Below, piece by piece: positions 43,680 to 52,639 of a stretch of 64,000 bases of DNA. The notes under the pieces are model-generated. The model saw nothing but the letters and a program-made list of their open reading frames with translations. It was not told the DNA's origin and made no database searches. The stretch is from Pseudovibrio sp. Tun.PSC04-5.I4. Lineage in GTDB: Bacteria > Pseudomonadota > Alphaproteobacteria > Rhizobiales > Stappiaceae. Position numbers and translations under genes: made by a program. The stretch spans positions 2,299,501 to 2,363,500 of the forward strand of contig NZ_FNLB01000006.1 of the NCBI RefSeq assembly GCF_900104145.1, written 5' to 3'. Position 1 is the first letter of the stretch. The number at the start of each line of letters is the position of its first letter.

Positions 43680-44132
43680 ATGAAAACGTGGCGCGTTTAC
43701 CTCTCAGGCGAGATCCACAGCGACTGGAGAGAGAAAATTGAACATGGGGCAGCTGAGGCAGGCCTCCCGATTCATTTTGACAGCGCGGTAACTAATCACG
43801 AAGCCAGTGATGATTGCGGCGTGAAAATTCTGGGCGCTGAAGACAACGGTTTCTGGAAAGATCACAAAGGCGCAAAGGTCAATGCCATTCGCACGCGTAC
43901 GCTGATTTCCGAGGCGGATGTTGTTGTGGTTCGCTTTGGCGATAAATACCGCCAATGGAACGCAGCTTTTGATGCCGGCTTCGCCTCAGCGCTTGGCAAG
44001 AGTATCATCGTGTTGCACGACCCAGCGCTCACTCATCCGCTGAAAGAAGTGGATGCTGCTGCACTTGCTGTAGCCGAAGAGCCTGATCAGGTTGTTGATC
44101 TGCTGCGCTACGTCATTCGCGGCGAGTTGTAA
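43680..44132 (+). CDS. YtoQ family protein
   Basis: A 150-residue protein matching the YtoQ family over its length (WRVYLSGEIHSDWREKI at the start, then EDNGFWKDHKGAKVNAIRT and FGDKYRQWNAAFDAGFA). The fold is related to nucleoside 2-deoxyribosyltransferases, but no activity is known to me. It lies about 40 bp after the lipoprotein gene and before a strong terminator. Confidence 0.87.
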   Translation: MKTWRVYLSGEIHSDWREKIEHGAAEAGLPIHFDSAVTNHEASDDCGVKILGAEDNGFWKDHKGAKVNAIRTRTLISEADVVVVRFGDKYRQWNAAFDAGFASALGKSIIVLHDPALTHPLKEVDAAALAVAEEPDQVVDLLRYVIRGEL

Positions 44133-44169
44133 GCCCCTTCCAATTCAAGGGAAGACGCCAACTAAACAC

Positions 44170-44215
44170 AGCCCTACACTTTTCCCAATTGCGGGTTCAA
44201 GTGTGGGGCTTTTTT
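44170..44215 (+). terminator. Intrinsic terminator of ytoQ
   Basis: AGCCCtACACTT pairs with AAGTGTgGGGCT (one mismatch), with an 17-base loop, followed by TTTTT. Confidence 0.8.
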
Positions 44216-44239
44216 GTCACCTGATTTGACCTGCCGATT

Positions 44240-45382
44240 TTGAAAAACAGGATCGATGCGTTGACTAGTGTTTCTGAACTTTTTGATTTTGACGAGTTTC
44301 CCGAAATTAACTTGCCGGATGACGGCCTTATTGTAATCACTCGCGTCCGAAATGAGATGTTGCGGCTACCTTATTTTCTTGAGCATCATCGCAGTATTGG
44401 CGCAAAACACTTTTTCATCATTGATAATGATTCAACAGACCAGAGTTCAGATTTTCTCATTGGCCAACCTGATGTGACTCACTTACCGACCAGCAAGCCT
44501 TATAAGAATTTTAAAAGCGAGTGGCTTTGGTCTGTTCTAAATCATTATTGCATGAATAGATGGGTTTTGCTTTTAGATGCAGACGAGCAATTTGTATATC
44601 CAGGCTGGCCGGATACTTCAATTGAGAGCCTTCTTAAATACTGGCAAGCGAAGGACGTCGAGGGCGTCTTAGCCCCGATGATAGATATGTATTCTTCGAA
44701 ACCACTTAAGCATGTCAATTATCTTGAGAGCACCCCATTTTTGGACACCTGTCCGTACTTCGACACAACCAGTACTTGGGTATTATTCTATGATCCTAAT
44801 GAATTTTCACCTAATTACGATCTGCGTGGCGGACCCCGTGGCCGACTGTTCGGAGTGCAGCCTAAAAAAAGTGTTGGGCCAGCTTTTCAAAGACCCTTAG
44901 AGGCTGTTCGGCATTATTGCTTAAAGCCATCCCGTGCCTGGGGGCCTCTGTCTTTTCAGAACAAAGCACAACGTAAACTGCATGGTTACCTGCCAAAAGA
45001 AGCACCATGTCTAAATAAGGTTCCATTGTTACGTTGGACGGGAAAACACACAGAAAAGCACGGTACTCATCGCGTAGACGCCAAAATAAAATTGGCTGAC
45101 GATTGGTGTGCGCTACTTCATTTTAAGTTTTTCCAAGATTTCATAGGTCACGTGAAAGAAGAAATTATCCGAGGAGCTCGCCACAACAAAGGAATTGAGT
45201 ACAAGAATTACTATAAAAATATTAGGCGAATACTCGATTGTTCAATGATATATAGTGGGTCTAGAAAATTTCAAGGCATATCCGATATTTATAATTCAGG
45301 ACTAGTTCATTGTTCTGATGACTTACAATATTACATTGGCACTTCTTTTCAAACATCACAAAGGAAAGAGGAGCTAGCCTAA
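44240..45382 (+). CDS. Family 2-type glycosyltransferase (Glyco_tranf_2_4)
   Basis: A 380-residue GT-A glycosyltransferase. VITRVRNEMLRLPYFLEHH near 31-49 and FFIIDNDSTDQS near 58 form the nucleotide-sugar half; the metal-binding motif is LLLDADEQFVYP near 111. The set fits the group often annotated as GT2 and found in surface-polysaccharide loci. No membrane segment is present. The start appears to be a TTG at 44240; no ATG with a ribosome site lies nearby. A broken FkbM methyltransferase gene follows 33 bp later, so the two may once have modified one glycan. Confidence 0.82.
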   Translation: MKNRIDALTSVSELFDFDEFPEINLPDDGLIVITRVRNEMLRLPYFLEHHRSIGAKHFFIIDNDSTDQSSDFLIGQPDVTHLPTSKPYKNFKSEWLWSVLNHYCMNRWVLLLDADEQFVYPGWPDTSIESLLKYWQAKDVEGVLAPMIDMYSSKPLKHVNYLESTPFLDTCPYFDTTSTWVLFYDPNEFSPNYDLRGGPRGRLFGVQPKKSVGPAFQRPLEAVRHYCLKPSRAWGPLSFQNKAQRKLHGYLPKEAPCLNKVPLLRWTGKHTEKHGTHRVDAKIKLADDWCALLHFKFFQDFIGHVKEEIIRGARHNKGIEYKNYYKNIRRILDCSMIYSGSRKFQGISDIYNSGLVHCSDDLQYYIGTSFQTSQRKEELA

Positions 45383-45415
45383 CTCCTTGCAGAACTGAAA
45401 CTTCAGAGGGGCAAA

Positions 45416-46135
45416 ATGCAATTTTTCAGAGAAACCGAGCATAAATTGAAGATGCGGCACAATTTCAAGAAATTGCGCCGTATTAAGTTGGATGTCTCTC
45501 AACCGGCAATCGATCATCATGTAAAGGAATTGGTGGTGCGGGGATTGTACGAGGCTGAGGGATACCAACTACTCGCAGGTTTTTGAGCCCACACGACAAA
45601 GTTCTGGAACTAGGAGCCTGTATCGGCTTCATATCTTCATTTGCTGCAAAGACATGCAGTTCCAACAACGTTGTGTGCGTCGAAGCAAATCCCGAACTCA
45701 TTCCGGTTATCAAAACCAATCATGCTTTAAACAATGTATCTCCCACAGTCGTAACCGGCGTTGCTTCTTTAGAAGATTATGACAAGTGTGATTTTTATAT
45801 TGGAAAACGTGCTTATGGATATTCAACTTTACAGAGGAAGGGCAGCCGAAAAATCCAACAGCACTCTGCGGGTATTGAAGGCAGGGAGATCGACCTTCTT
45901 CCTCAGCTTAAACTGAGGGATATCAATCTCATTATCGAGGAATTTCATCCTTTTCTGAGTAGCTTTGATACAGTTACAGACTGCATCAAAACCATAATCG
46001 AAGAGGGGGTTTAGTCTTCGCGTTGATCAATGTCAGAATAGTTGTGTCGTCTTGCAACGGCAGGTCAGCCCCAAACCCGAAGAGCAAAATCAATTCAGTC
46101 ACGCATTGAAGGCGATGAGTGTGTTGCCCCAGTGA
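45416..46135 (+). pseudogene. FkbM family methyltransferase with two frameshifts
   Basis: The ATG at 45416 follows AGAGGGG and reads MQFFRETEHKLKMR to a stop at 45584-45586 inside GGTTTTTGAG. Adding one T restores LLAGFLSPHDKVLELGACIG, the SAM-binding start of FkbM proteins. The second part runs through VCVEANPELIPVIKTNHALN to a stop at 46012-46014 after GAGGGGG; removing one G gives EEGFSLRVDQ and an open frame to 46133-46135. Both shifts lie in homopolymers, so true decay and sequencing error both remain possible. The repaired protein would O-methylate a sugar or similar target. Confidence 0.75.
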
Positions 46136-47574
46136 CGGCCTTTTACCCAGATTGGGGCTGAAACCAGTTTGACCATCACGATCTTGCCGCCGCCCATGTC
46201 GCGCCGATAGGTCTGCAAGCTGAAGGCCTTTGTGTTTTTGCTCGCCACTACGCCAACACGGTCATCAAACATTCTGCGGTTTCTGCAATTGGCTGCATTC
46301 CACACCGGGTCGTTGCCCTGCGGTTTGGAGTATTCTTTGCTGTGTGTAGGCAGGTACGCATTGATATCCAGAGCTGCGCAGAAGAGAATATGAGAGTCTT
46401 GTGATGTAACCGAGTGCTGAATGGATGGGAGGACCCGATCCGCCATGGATGTAAATGGAGCCACAAACTGCGGTGGGTTAGATCCCTCTACAGGCGTGTA
46501 GGTGAAGTCAAACAACTCATTGACGGAAATAAGCCTTGCATCCACTTCCGCTTCAAATGCATCCGATGTTCTTGAAGCAGTCTCTTTGACGACATCAATC
46601 ATTTTCTGATTGATGTCGTCGCCATGATCTACAGCGACTTCTGCCAGCAGCGCATCAGTAGTTTGGGAGGTCCCCAACATCTGATCAGAGACCCGTCCAA
46701 TGCTGTCGGCGTTCGCGGTGACAACACCCATCATCTCATCACCGTTGCGCAACAGTTTTGCGGTATCATCGTCATTACTCATGCAGGCTGATCGGATTGA
46801 ATCAGTGTTGGTGGAAATATTGTCCACCATGGCCTCCAACTGATGGAAAAGGTCGTTTATAGATTGTGTGCCAGTTTCTGCTGTCGCCACGATATTCAAC
46901 GCGCCCTTACCCAGATCCACCAGCGTGTCGGCCTCTTTGCCAAGCTGAAAAATGGTTTGGTCAATCTGCTCTGTCGCAACAGATGTTTGCGTTGCCAAAG
47001 CTTTTACTTCATTCGCAACAACCGCAAAGCCTTTGCCTGCATCCCCTGCTCGCGCCGCTTCAATTGTGGCGTTGAGTGCGAGCAAGTTTGTCTGGCGAGC
47101 GATCGCATCAATCGAGCTGGAGAACTGACGGACGTTGGCAAACGACGCCTGAAGCCCCTCCAACTGATTGTTTATGTTGCTGATGGTTGCTGACAGGCTG
47201 TTAATGCATGAAAGCGCACCGGTAACGGCTTCCTGAGACTTGGACATGGTATCGCGTGCGCCCGTGGTCTGTAGCGCCGTTTCTTCAACAGCTTCGCTCA
47301 CCTCACGGTTACTTTCCACAACGCGCCCAGAGGCGTCCTGTAGGTTCTCCATGGCTGTTTTTAATACGCCCGCAGTGTTGTTTACGGATTCCAGCTCTCC
47401 CGCAGCTGTTGCCATACCCAACGCCAAGGCATCCAGTTCGCCAAACAAATGCGCACTGTCGACACCGCTGTTCGTCTTTGCTGCATCTACTTCCGAAACC
47501 TGGCTAACGACCTCTCCAGGGTCATTTGCCGCTTCTTTAGCAAGAACTTGTGCGTTACGTCGAAAAAAAACCAT
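46099..47574 (-). CDS. Soluble methyl-accepting chemotaxis-type protein
   Basis: A 491-residue chemoreceptor without a membrane segment. Residues about 50-330 form a coiled-coil signalling domain with the conserved tip AIARQTNLLALNATIEAARAG (in part) and GKGFAVVANEVKALA near 180-195. The C-terminal 130 residues form a separate sensor-like domain with CAALDINAYLPTHSKEYS, NAANCRNRRMFDDRVG and TYRRDMGGG, a region also found at the C-terminus of other alphaproteobacterial receptors. It presumably senses an internal signal. No che genes are nearby. Confidence 0.88.
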   Translation of the reverse strand: MVFFRRNAQVLAKEAANDPGEVVSQVSEVDAAKTNSGVDSAHLFGELDALALGMATAAGELESVNNTAGVLKTAMENLQDASGRVVESNREVSEAVEETALQTTGARDTMSKSQEAVTGALSCINSLSATISNINNQLEGLQASFANVRQFSSSIDAIARQTNLLALNATIEAARAGDAGKGFAVVANEVKALATQTSVATEQIDQTIFQLGKEADTLVDLGKGALNIVATAETGTQSINDLFHQLEAMVDNISTNTDSIRSACMSNDDDTAKLLRNGDEMMGVVTANADSIGRVSDQMLGTSQTTDALLAEVAVDHGDDINQKMIDVVKETASRTSDAFEAEVDARLISVNELFDFTYTPVEGSNPPQFVAPFTSMADRVLPSIQHSVTSQDSHILFCAALDINAYLPTHSKEYSKPQGNDPVWNAANCRNRRMFDDRVGVVASKNTKAFSLQTYRRDMGGGKIVMVKLVSAPIWVKGRHWGNTLIAFNA

Positions 47575-47737
47575 ATCAAAAACCTCTCAATTGGGCAGAG
47601 ATTTTCACATTTTTACTTACAGATTATTAACCTTGTCATTTATCTTTATTAGGTTTGCAACACACTGTATTATCAGGGATAAATGGGAAACACCCTGTGT
47701 TTAATTTTGTATTTTGAACCAATTATGTGTGATGCAT

Positions 47738-48086
47738 ATGATCTATCGTAAAATGAACCTCTCGGATCGGGAGGCTGTTATAGCCCTTTGGAAGGCAACT
47801 GGCGTTTACCGGAAATGGAATGATCCGGTGCGCGACATCCTTAAAGCCCTTGACGGAGAGCACTCTACAATTCTCCTCGGAGAACTTAATGGAGCAGTTG
47901 TTGCCAGCATTATGTGCGGGGAAGATGGGCACCGAGGCTGGCGAAAATTGGTTGCGAGACCGAGGAATATGGAAGATCAACTTGCTGGTTCGGGCGGATA
48001 ACACCCAAGCATCTGCGTTCTATGAAAACATGGGATACGGCAATACCAAGTCCCTGTGCTTACAGAAGATTACTGAGCCGAGCTAG
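47738..48086 (+). pseudogene. GNAT acetyltransferase (YpeA-like) with internal deletion
   Basis: The first part (WKATGVYRKWNDPVRDI, then SIMCGEDGHRGW) matches the N-terminal half of YpeA-type acetyltransferases. The C-terminal part (ENWLRDRGIWKINLLVRADN, then ASAFYENMGYGN) continues in another frame. The stretch in between, which should hold the acetyl-CoA loop of about 25 residues, is missing, with the junction near 47935-47955. Loss of the cofactor site together with the frame change means that no active enzyme can be made. Confidence 0.75.
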
Positions 48087-48156
48087 CTGCACTTAGCACC
48101 AGAACAGATTGCAATTAATCCGGCTCGACCATATTTTTTTCAAAGTCCGCTCAAAT

Positions 48157-48184
48157 AAAAAAGCAGGCACCTCGCGGAACCTGC
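48157..48184 (-). terminator. Intrinsic terminator of rplT
   Basis: GCAGG pairs with CCTGC around a short loop, and on the minus strand the hairpin is followed by six T. The opposite side also has a T-rich stretch, so it may act in both directions. Confidence 0.65.
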
Positions 48185-48218
48185 CTTTTCAAAAAGCATC
48201 TGCTTTCTACTCTAGCCC

Positions 48219-48575
48219 TTAAGCTACAGCAGCCTGCGCCTTTTCAACCAATGCTTTGAAAGCATCCGGCTGATTGATCGCGAGGTCAGAAAGAACCTTA
48301 CGGTCGACTTCGATGCCAGCTTTAGTCAAGCCATCGATGAAGCGGCCATAAGTCATGCCCTGTTCACGGGTCGCAGCATTGATACGCTGGATCCAAAGTG
48401 AGCGGAAATTCCGTTTGCGAGCTTTACGGTCGCGATAAGCGTACTGTGCCGCTTTTTCGACTGCCTGCTTAGCAATGCGGATGGTGTTCTTACGACGGCC
48501 ATAGTAACCTTTGGCTGCCTTAATAACTTTTTTGTGACGAGCGTGGGCGGTGACGCCTCTTTTTACACGTGACAT
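48219..48575 (-). CDS. rplT: Ribosomal protein bL20
   Basis: A 118-residue basic large-subunit protein with the family stretch SRVKRGVTAHARHKKVIK at the N-terminus and YGRRKNTIRIAKQAVEKA after it. It binds 23S rRNA early in assembly. It lies 29 bp after rpmI in the usual order. The pheS gene that often follows is not present here. Confidence 0.98.
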   Translation of the reverse strand: MSRVKRGVTAHARHKKVIKAAKGYYGRRKNTIRIAKQAVEKAAQYAYRDRKARKRNFRSLWIQRINAATREQGMTYGRFIDGLTKAGIEVDRKVLSDLAINQPDAFKALVEKAQAAVA

Positions 48576-48604
48576 GGTAGTCTCCTAGTGTCAGGTTTTA
48601 AGGC

Positions 48605-48802
48605 TTAGCCGTAAGGCAGATATTTTTTCACAATACGCGCATCAGCAGCACACAGTGTGGTTGTACCACGTGCGTTACGAATGAACTTGGTCGTGCGTTT
48701 AATCATGCCGTGGCGTTTGCCAGCCTGGCCACATTTAACTTTGCCAGTCGCGGTCAGTGAGAAGCGTTTTTTTGCTCCGGACTTCGTCTTCAACTTGGGC
48801 AT
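48605..48802 (-). CDS. rpmI: Ribosomal protein bL35
   Basis: A 65-residue basic large-subunit protein, MPKLKTKSGAKKRFSLTATG at the start and IRNARGTTTL later. It precedes rplT as in most bacteria, but unlike in many relatives infC is not directly upstream: a deaminase gene and a terminator lie between. Confidence 0.98.
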   Translation of the reverse strand: MPKLKTKSGAKKRFSLTATGKVKCGQAGKRHGMIKRTTKFIRNARGTTTLCAADARIVKKYLPYG

Positions 48803-48949
48803 TTTGCGTCCTTTCTAGTGATGATCAGAAAACTGACCAAAAATGTGCAATGGATGCATCAGAAGTCGCCACGGCATGCCCTATAATTCCTGTCTGATTC
48901 TTATGCGAGCACAAGACACAGGAAACCGCCGGGCGACTTTGAACGCGGC

Positions 48950-48978
48950 CTTATAAAACTGTCAGCGAATGATTGCAA
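48950..48978 (-). promoter_or_regulatory. Sigma-70-type promoter for rpmI-rplT
   Basis: On the minus strand TTGCAA (48973-48978) and TATAAG (48950-48955) are separated by exactly 17 bases, about 150 bp upstream of rpmI. This gives the ribosomal pair its own promoter with a long leader. Confidence 0.5.
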
Positions 48979-49090
48979 GAGGATTCCCAGCTCTCACGGC
49001 AGCAATTTTACAAAGCCCGCTATGTAATCTGTCAGTTGATCACTTTTTGACTACTGCATGGCAGAGTTATACAGCCGCTGGCTTAAGAGT

Positions 49091-49603
49091 CTAGGGTCCA
49101 ATACCCAGTTTTTCCGCGGTTTTTTGCCAATCCTCAAAGAGATGACAGCAAGCTTCCCGCTCCACCCCCTCTATGATTTTGCAGGGTGGTTTTAACTGGG
49201 TATGCACTGCTATATCACGCGCCCTCAGATCCATAGTCTGTGGCCAATAGGCATTTGCGTCTTCATTGGTGAATGCTCCAAAGACCAGAGTATCAAACCC
49301 AGCCCAAATCGTAGCGGCCATACACATGGCACAAGGTTCGCAGGTGCTGTAGAGGATGCCGCCGTCGAAGCTGCGGCATTTGTAGGCTTTACTGGCAAGC
49401 CTGATTGCGTTGACTTCCCCATGGCAAGTGGGATCGCACTCTTTGATGACGGTATCATAAGCCTGCGCCAACAGCTCCCCTTCTGCGGAATAGATCGAAC
49501 AGCCGAAGGGTGATGGAAAAGGCGTGTTGAACGATGTCGCGGTGAACGCGATCAGGTTTTGCATACGCTGGTGATGGAGTTCGAGATCGATCGGCACCAT
49601 CAT
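49091..49603 (-). CDS. Nucleoside/guanine deaminase-like protein (CDA superfamily)
   Basis: A 170-residue zinc deaminase. The zinc and catalytic motif CHGEVNAIR (His, Glu) and the second motif TCEPCAMCMAA are intact. It belongs to the TadA/GuaD-like group of small deaminases; whether the substrate is a base, a nucleoside or tRNA is not clear, though the C-terminus differs from TadA. ATG at 49603 follows AGGA; an upstream extension is unconserved. It lies between infC and rpmI. Confidence 0.85.
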   Translation of the reverse strand: MMVPIDLELHHQRMQNLIAFTATSFNTPFPSPFGCSIYSAEGELLAQAYDTVIKECDPTCHGEVNAIRLASKAYKCRSFDGGILYSTCEPCAMCMAATIWAGFDTLVFGAFTNEDANAYWPQTMDLRARDIAVHTQLKPPCKIIEGVEREACCHLFEDWQKTAEKLGIGP

Positions 49604-49672
49604 TGGCTTTCCTACCCCACGGCGACGCTCATCTTGTTTGGTTGAGTTCAACCAATGCTGTGCCTAGAAACG

Positions 49673-49699
49673 AAAATACCCGACACTGTGTGCCGGGTA
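49673..49699 (-). terminator. Intrinsic terminator of infC
   Basis: TACCCG and CAC pair with GTG and CGGGTA, and the minus strand continues with TTTT. It ends the infC transcript before the deaminase gene. Confidence 0.7.
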
Positions 49700-49770
49700 A
49701 TCTCTAAATTCTATGGGTTGTTACCAGTTCGCTACACAGACAATCTCCGGAGCTAGTTGGCCACATCCTC

Positions 49771-50313
49771 TTAACGAGAAATAGGTGAGAGCACCATCAT
49801 CATCTGCCGGCCTTCAAGCTTCGGATGGGATTCGACCTTAGCGAATTCGGCGGTCTCTGCCCTTACCTTATGAAGCAATTTCATGCCGAGATCCTGGTGG
49901 GCCATTTCACGACCACGGAAGCGAAGAGTAACCTTCACTTTATCACCATCATCAAAGAAGCGCTTCATGTTCCGCATCTTCACATCATAGTCATGAGTGT
50001 CGATGTTCGGGCGCATCTTGATTTCTTTAATCTCGACGACCTTCTGCTTCTTGCGTGCTTCAGCAGCTTTCTTCTGGGCCTGGTATTTGTAGCGACCATA
50101 GTCCAGAATCTTACAGACGGGTGGTTGACTGTTCGGAGCAATTTCGACCAGATCCAAACCTTGTTCCACCGCCATTGCGAGGGCATCTTCGATTGGGGTC
50201 GGACCGAGGTTTTCACCTTCGGTATCGATCAACTGCACTTCGCGAACGCGAATTTCTTTATTTGTGCGCGGCCCATCCTTAGTGGGGGGCGGTGCGCGAA
50301 ACGGACGGCGAAT
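49771..50313 (-). CDS. infC: Translation initiation factor IF-3 (AUU start)
   Basis: Binds the 30S subunit, keeps it free of 50S and checks the start codon. The coding frame begins upstream of the first ATG or GTG, at an ATT (50311-50313) preceded by GAGGAG at eight bases, giving IRRPFRAPPPTKDGPRTNKE and then VQLIDTEGENLGPTPI. AUU is the rare start codon through which IF-3 controls its own synthesis in Escherichia coli. From there 180 residues. The C-terminal domain motif MRNMKRFFDDGDKVKVTLRF and FRGREMAHQDLG are intact. Confidence 0.95.
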   Translation of the reverse strand: MRRPFRAPPPTKDGPRTNKEIRVREVQLIDTEGENLGPTPIEDALAMAVEQGLDLVEIAPNSQPPVCKILDYGRYKYQAQKKAAEARKKQKVVEIKEIKMRPNIDTHDYDVKMRNMKRFFDDGDKVKVTLRFRGREMAHQDLGMKLLHKVRAETAEFAKVESHPKLEGRQMMMVLSPISR

Positions 50314-50502
50314 GTGAGTATCTCCTCTTTAGACTGCCGAACTTGCGAAACTTAATTACAGTTCAATGACGGGTTCCAGCTGTTTCGTCAAGTCGAGAAA
50401 CGTATCCTAGGAACATCATTTTGATTGCATCACTAGAATCTGGAAAAATGTCGCGTAAGTCAACATAAGTTTTTCGTGTTCTTTTACAACATATACACCC
50501 AA

Positions 50503-51678
50503 TTAGCGGTTCTTGGGTAAGAATTCGCGGTAGACGCACAGTGTTGCATCACACATGGCCTGTTTGGTGAATGCCTGTTTAACATGGTGCTGTGCTATTT
50601 CTGCAAGTTTTGCCCGCTCTTCTGCACTCATATCCAATGCTTTGGACATTATTTCGCAAAGTTGCTCTGCATTTCCGCTTTCAAAATGCCAACCGGTCCG
50701 CTGTTCCTCGTTCACATGTGGCGGTACAAGAACAGTTTCCGGTACAGCACCAATGTTGGACACGATGATTGGAACGCCAGCAGCCTGCGCTTCAACAGCG
50801 GCACGACCAAAGGCTTCGGCTTCAATTGAAGCAACCACGGACAAGTTGGAAATAGCGAGGGCAGCGGGCACATCTGAGCAATGACCGACGATGCGAACCT
50901 GCTCTGCAAGGTCTGCCTCTGCGATTTGCAGTTCTAAAGATTGGCGGTAAGTTTCCCTGCCCTGATCATCACCCGCCAGCACAACAAGAACATCATCATA
51001 CCCACCTTTGGCAATCAATTGACGGGTTGCTTCAATGAGCAGGCGCTGACCTTTCCAGGTTGTTAAACGAGCAAGATTCATCACAACACGGCGATTGTCT
51101 GAAACGCCCCATTTAGCTCTCAACTCTGAAGTGCGCTCTTCGCTGATGTTTTCACGTTTCAAAGCTTCCATGTCAGACCCGCGATAAATCACCGAGGTGC
51201 GCCCCTTTGTTTTTGGGTCGCGACGCTCAACAAGATCTGCAGTAAAGCGAGAGTTTGCGATAACACGGTCGCCGCGTGTCATGGAGGAATTGTAGAACGC
51301 TTTGAGTGCGTTCGTTTCCTTGTAAATGCCGTGATACGTGGTGATGTATGGAATTTTTAACCGATTTGCAGCCCATAGAGCAGACCAAGCAGGGGCTCTT
51401 GAGCGCGCATGTATGACCTCAACCTTATTTTCCCGGCAGATCTTTTCGATTGCATAGGAGTTACGCCACATCACCCATGGGTTTTTGGATTTCGCCTGTA
51501 GTAGAAAATGTTTTGTGCCAGTTGCCTCCAGCTCCTCCACCATACGTCCACCTTGAGAAACGACAAGGCTGGTCCACCCAGCATTTACAATTGCTTCAGC
51601 CACATCAATGGTTGTGCGTTCGGCTCCTCCAGTTTGAAGGTCGGGGACAATTTGTAAAATGACTGGCACTTTGGACAT
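50503..51678 (-). CDS. Glycosyltransferase family 4 protein
   Basis: A 391-residue GT-B glycosyltransferase. LQIVPDLQTGGAERTTIDVA at the N-terminus is the acceptor-side loop, and EAEAFGRAAVEAQAAGVPII near 285 is the donor-binding E-x7-E type motif. It probably transfers a hexose to a cell-surface polysaccharide or lipopolysaccharide core. It stands alone; no neighbour shows which glycan. Confidence 0.9.
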   Translation of the reverse strand: MSKVPVILQIVPDLQTGGAERTTIDVAEAIVNAGWTSLVVSQGGRMVEELEATGTKHFLLQAKSKNPWVMWRNSYAIEKICRENKVEVIHARSRAPAWSALWAANRLKIPYITTYHGIYKETNALKAFYNSSMTRGDRVIANSRFTADLVERRDPKTKGRTSVIYRGSDMEALKRENISEERTSELRAKWGVSDNRRVVMNLARLTTWKGQRLLIEATRQLIAKGGYDDVLVVLAGDDQGRETYRQSLELQIAEADLAEQVRIVGHCSDVPAALAISNLSVVASIEAEAFGRAAVEAQAAGVPIIVSNIGAVPETVLVPPHVNEEQRTGWHFESGNAEQLCEIMSKALDMSAEERAKLAEIAQHHVKQAFTKQAMCDATLCVYREFLPKNR

Positions 51679-51811
51679 TTCTCTATGTTTTTTGGGGGGG
51701 CATGGAACTATGCTCTGCCCAAATTATGGGTGGGCGCAGCTTGTGGCGCAAGGTTTTGGGTTCAAACATTTGCTCGACCACCATAAGTCGAAAAGCGTTT
51801 GGAGGTTATGA

Positions 51812-52600
51812 ATGAGTGCTGACTTACCCCAATTCATCAGCGTTGGCAAAGGTGAGAATGAGCGACAGATTGCAGTGCGTCACGATGAACGTAGCGCACC
51901 CGGCATTCTTTGGCTCTCAGGCTTTAAATCTGACATGTTGGGCATCAAAGCAGACGTGCTTGCCAAGTGGGCGGAAAAGCAGGGCCTGACCTGTACACGC
52001 ATGGACTATTCCGGCCACGGTGAATCCGGCGGCGAGTTTGTCGATGGCACTATTTCTCAATGGCTGGAAGAAGCCGTTGCGGTTTTCAAGCAGTTTTGTA
52101 AAGGCCCGACGATAATTGTTGGCTCTTCCATGGGCGGTTGGATGGCACTGCTGCTGGCAAAAGCTTTGCACGGACTTTCTGAGAGGGGTGACGGAACACT
52201 CTCAGGCATAGTGCTGATTGCACCAGCCCCTGATTTCACTGAGGAACTGATGTGGAAGCATGAGTTCACCGATGAGATGAAAGCCGAGATCATGGAGAAA
52301 GGCCGCTTTGAGCGCCCTTCCGAGTATGATGACAGTCCTTACATCATCACGCGTGAGCTGATTGAGGATGGCCGGAACAACCTAATTCTTGACGAACCGA
52401 TTATCACCAACTGCAAAACAATCATTCTGCAAGGCCAGAAGGATGATTCAGTGCCGTGGCAACATGCTCTGCGCATCGTTGAAGGCATTGCCTATGATGA
52501 TGTGGTTTTGACGCTGGTTAAAGATGGCGACCATCGCCTGTCACGACCAGAAGATCTGGACAGAATGCTAAAGGCGGTCGCAGAACTCGCCCAGCGCTAG
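51812..52600 (+). CDS. Alpha/beta hydrolase
   Basis: A 262-residue serine hydrolase. The nucleophile is in VGSSMGGWMALL near residue 105-116, the Asp in GQKDDSVPW near 212 and the His in DGDHRLSR near 243. The oxyanion-side GFKSDMLGIKA and YSGHGESGG are further features of the carboxylesterase/thioesterase-like group. The substrate is unknown. GGAGG lies six bases before the ATG. Confidence 0.88.
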   Translation: MSADLPQFISVGKGENERQIAVRHDERSAPGILWLSGFKSDMLGIKADVLAKWAEKQGLTCTRMDYSGHGESGGEFVDGTISQWLEEAVAVFKQFCKGPTIIVGSSMGGWMALLLAKALHGLSERGDGTLSGIVLIAPAPDFTEELMWKHEFTDEMKAEIMEKGRFERPSEYDDSPYIITRELIEDGRNNLILDEPIITNCKTIILQGQKDDSVPWQHALRIVEGIAYDDVVLTLVKDGDHRLSRPEDLDRMLKAVAELAQR

Positions 52601-52639
52601 CAGCATCGAAATGCGATTAGGCTTCTGCTAGTCGGGAGC

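Noticed and set aside
47714..48001. An intact 95-residue acetyltransferase
   Set aside because: After GHRGW the reading loses all family likeness, while the real C-terminal half continues in another frame.
49771..50238. IF-3 starting at the GTG at 50238
   Set aside because: The conserved N-terminal IRRPFRAPPP segment lies upstream in frame, beginning at an ATT with a strong ribosome site.
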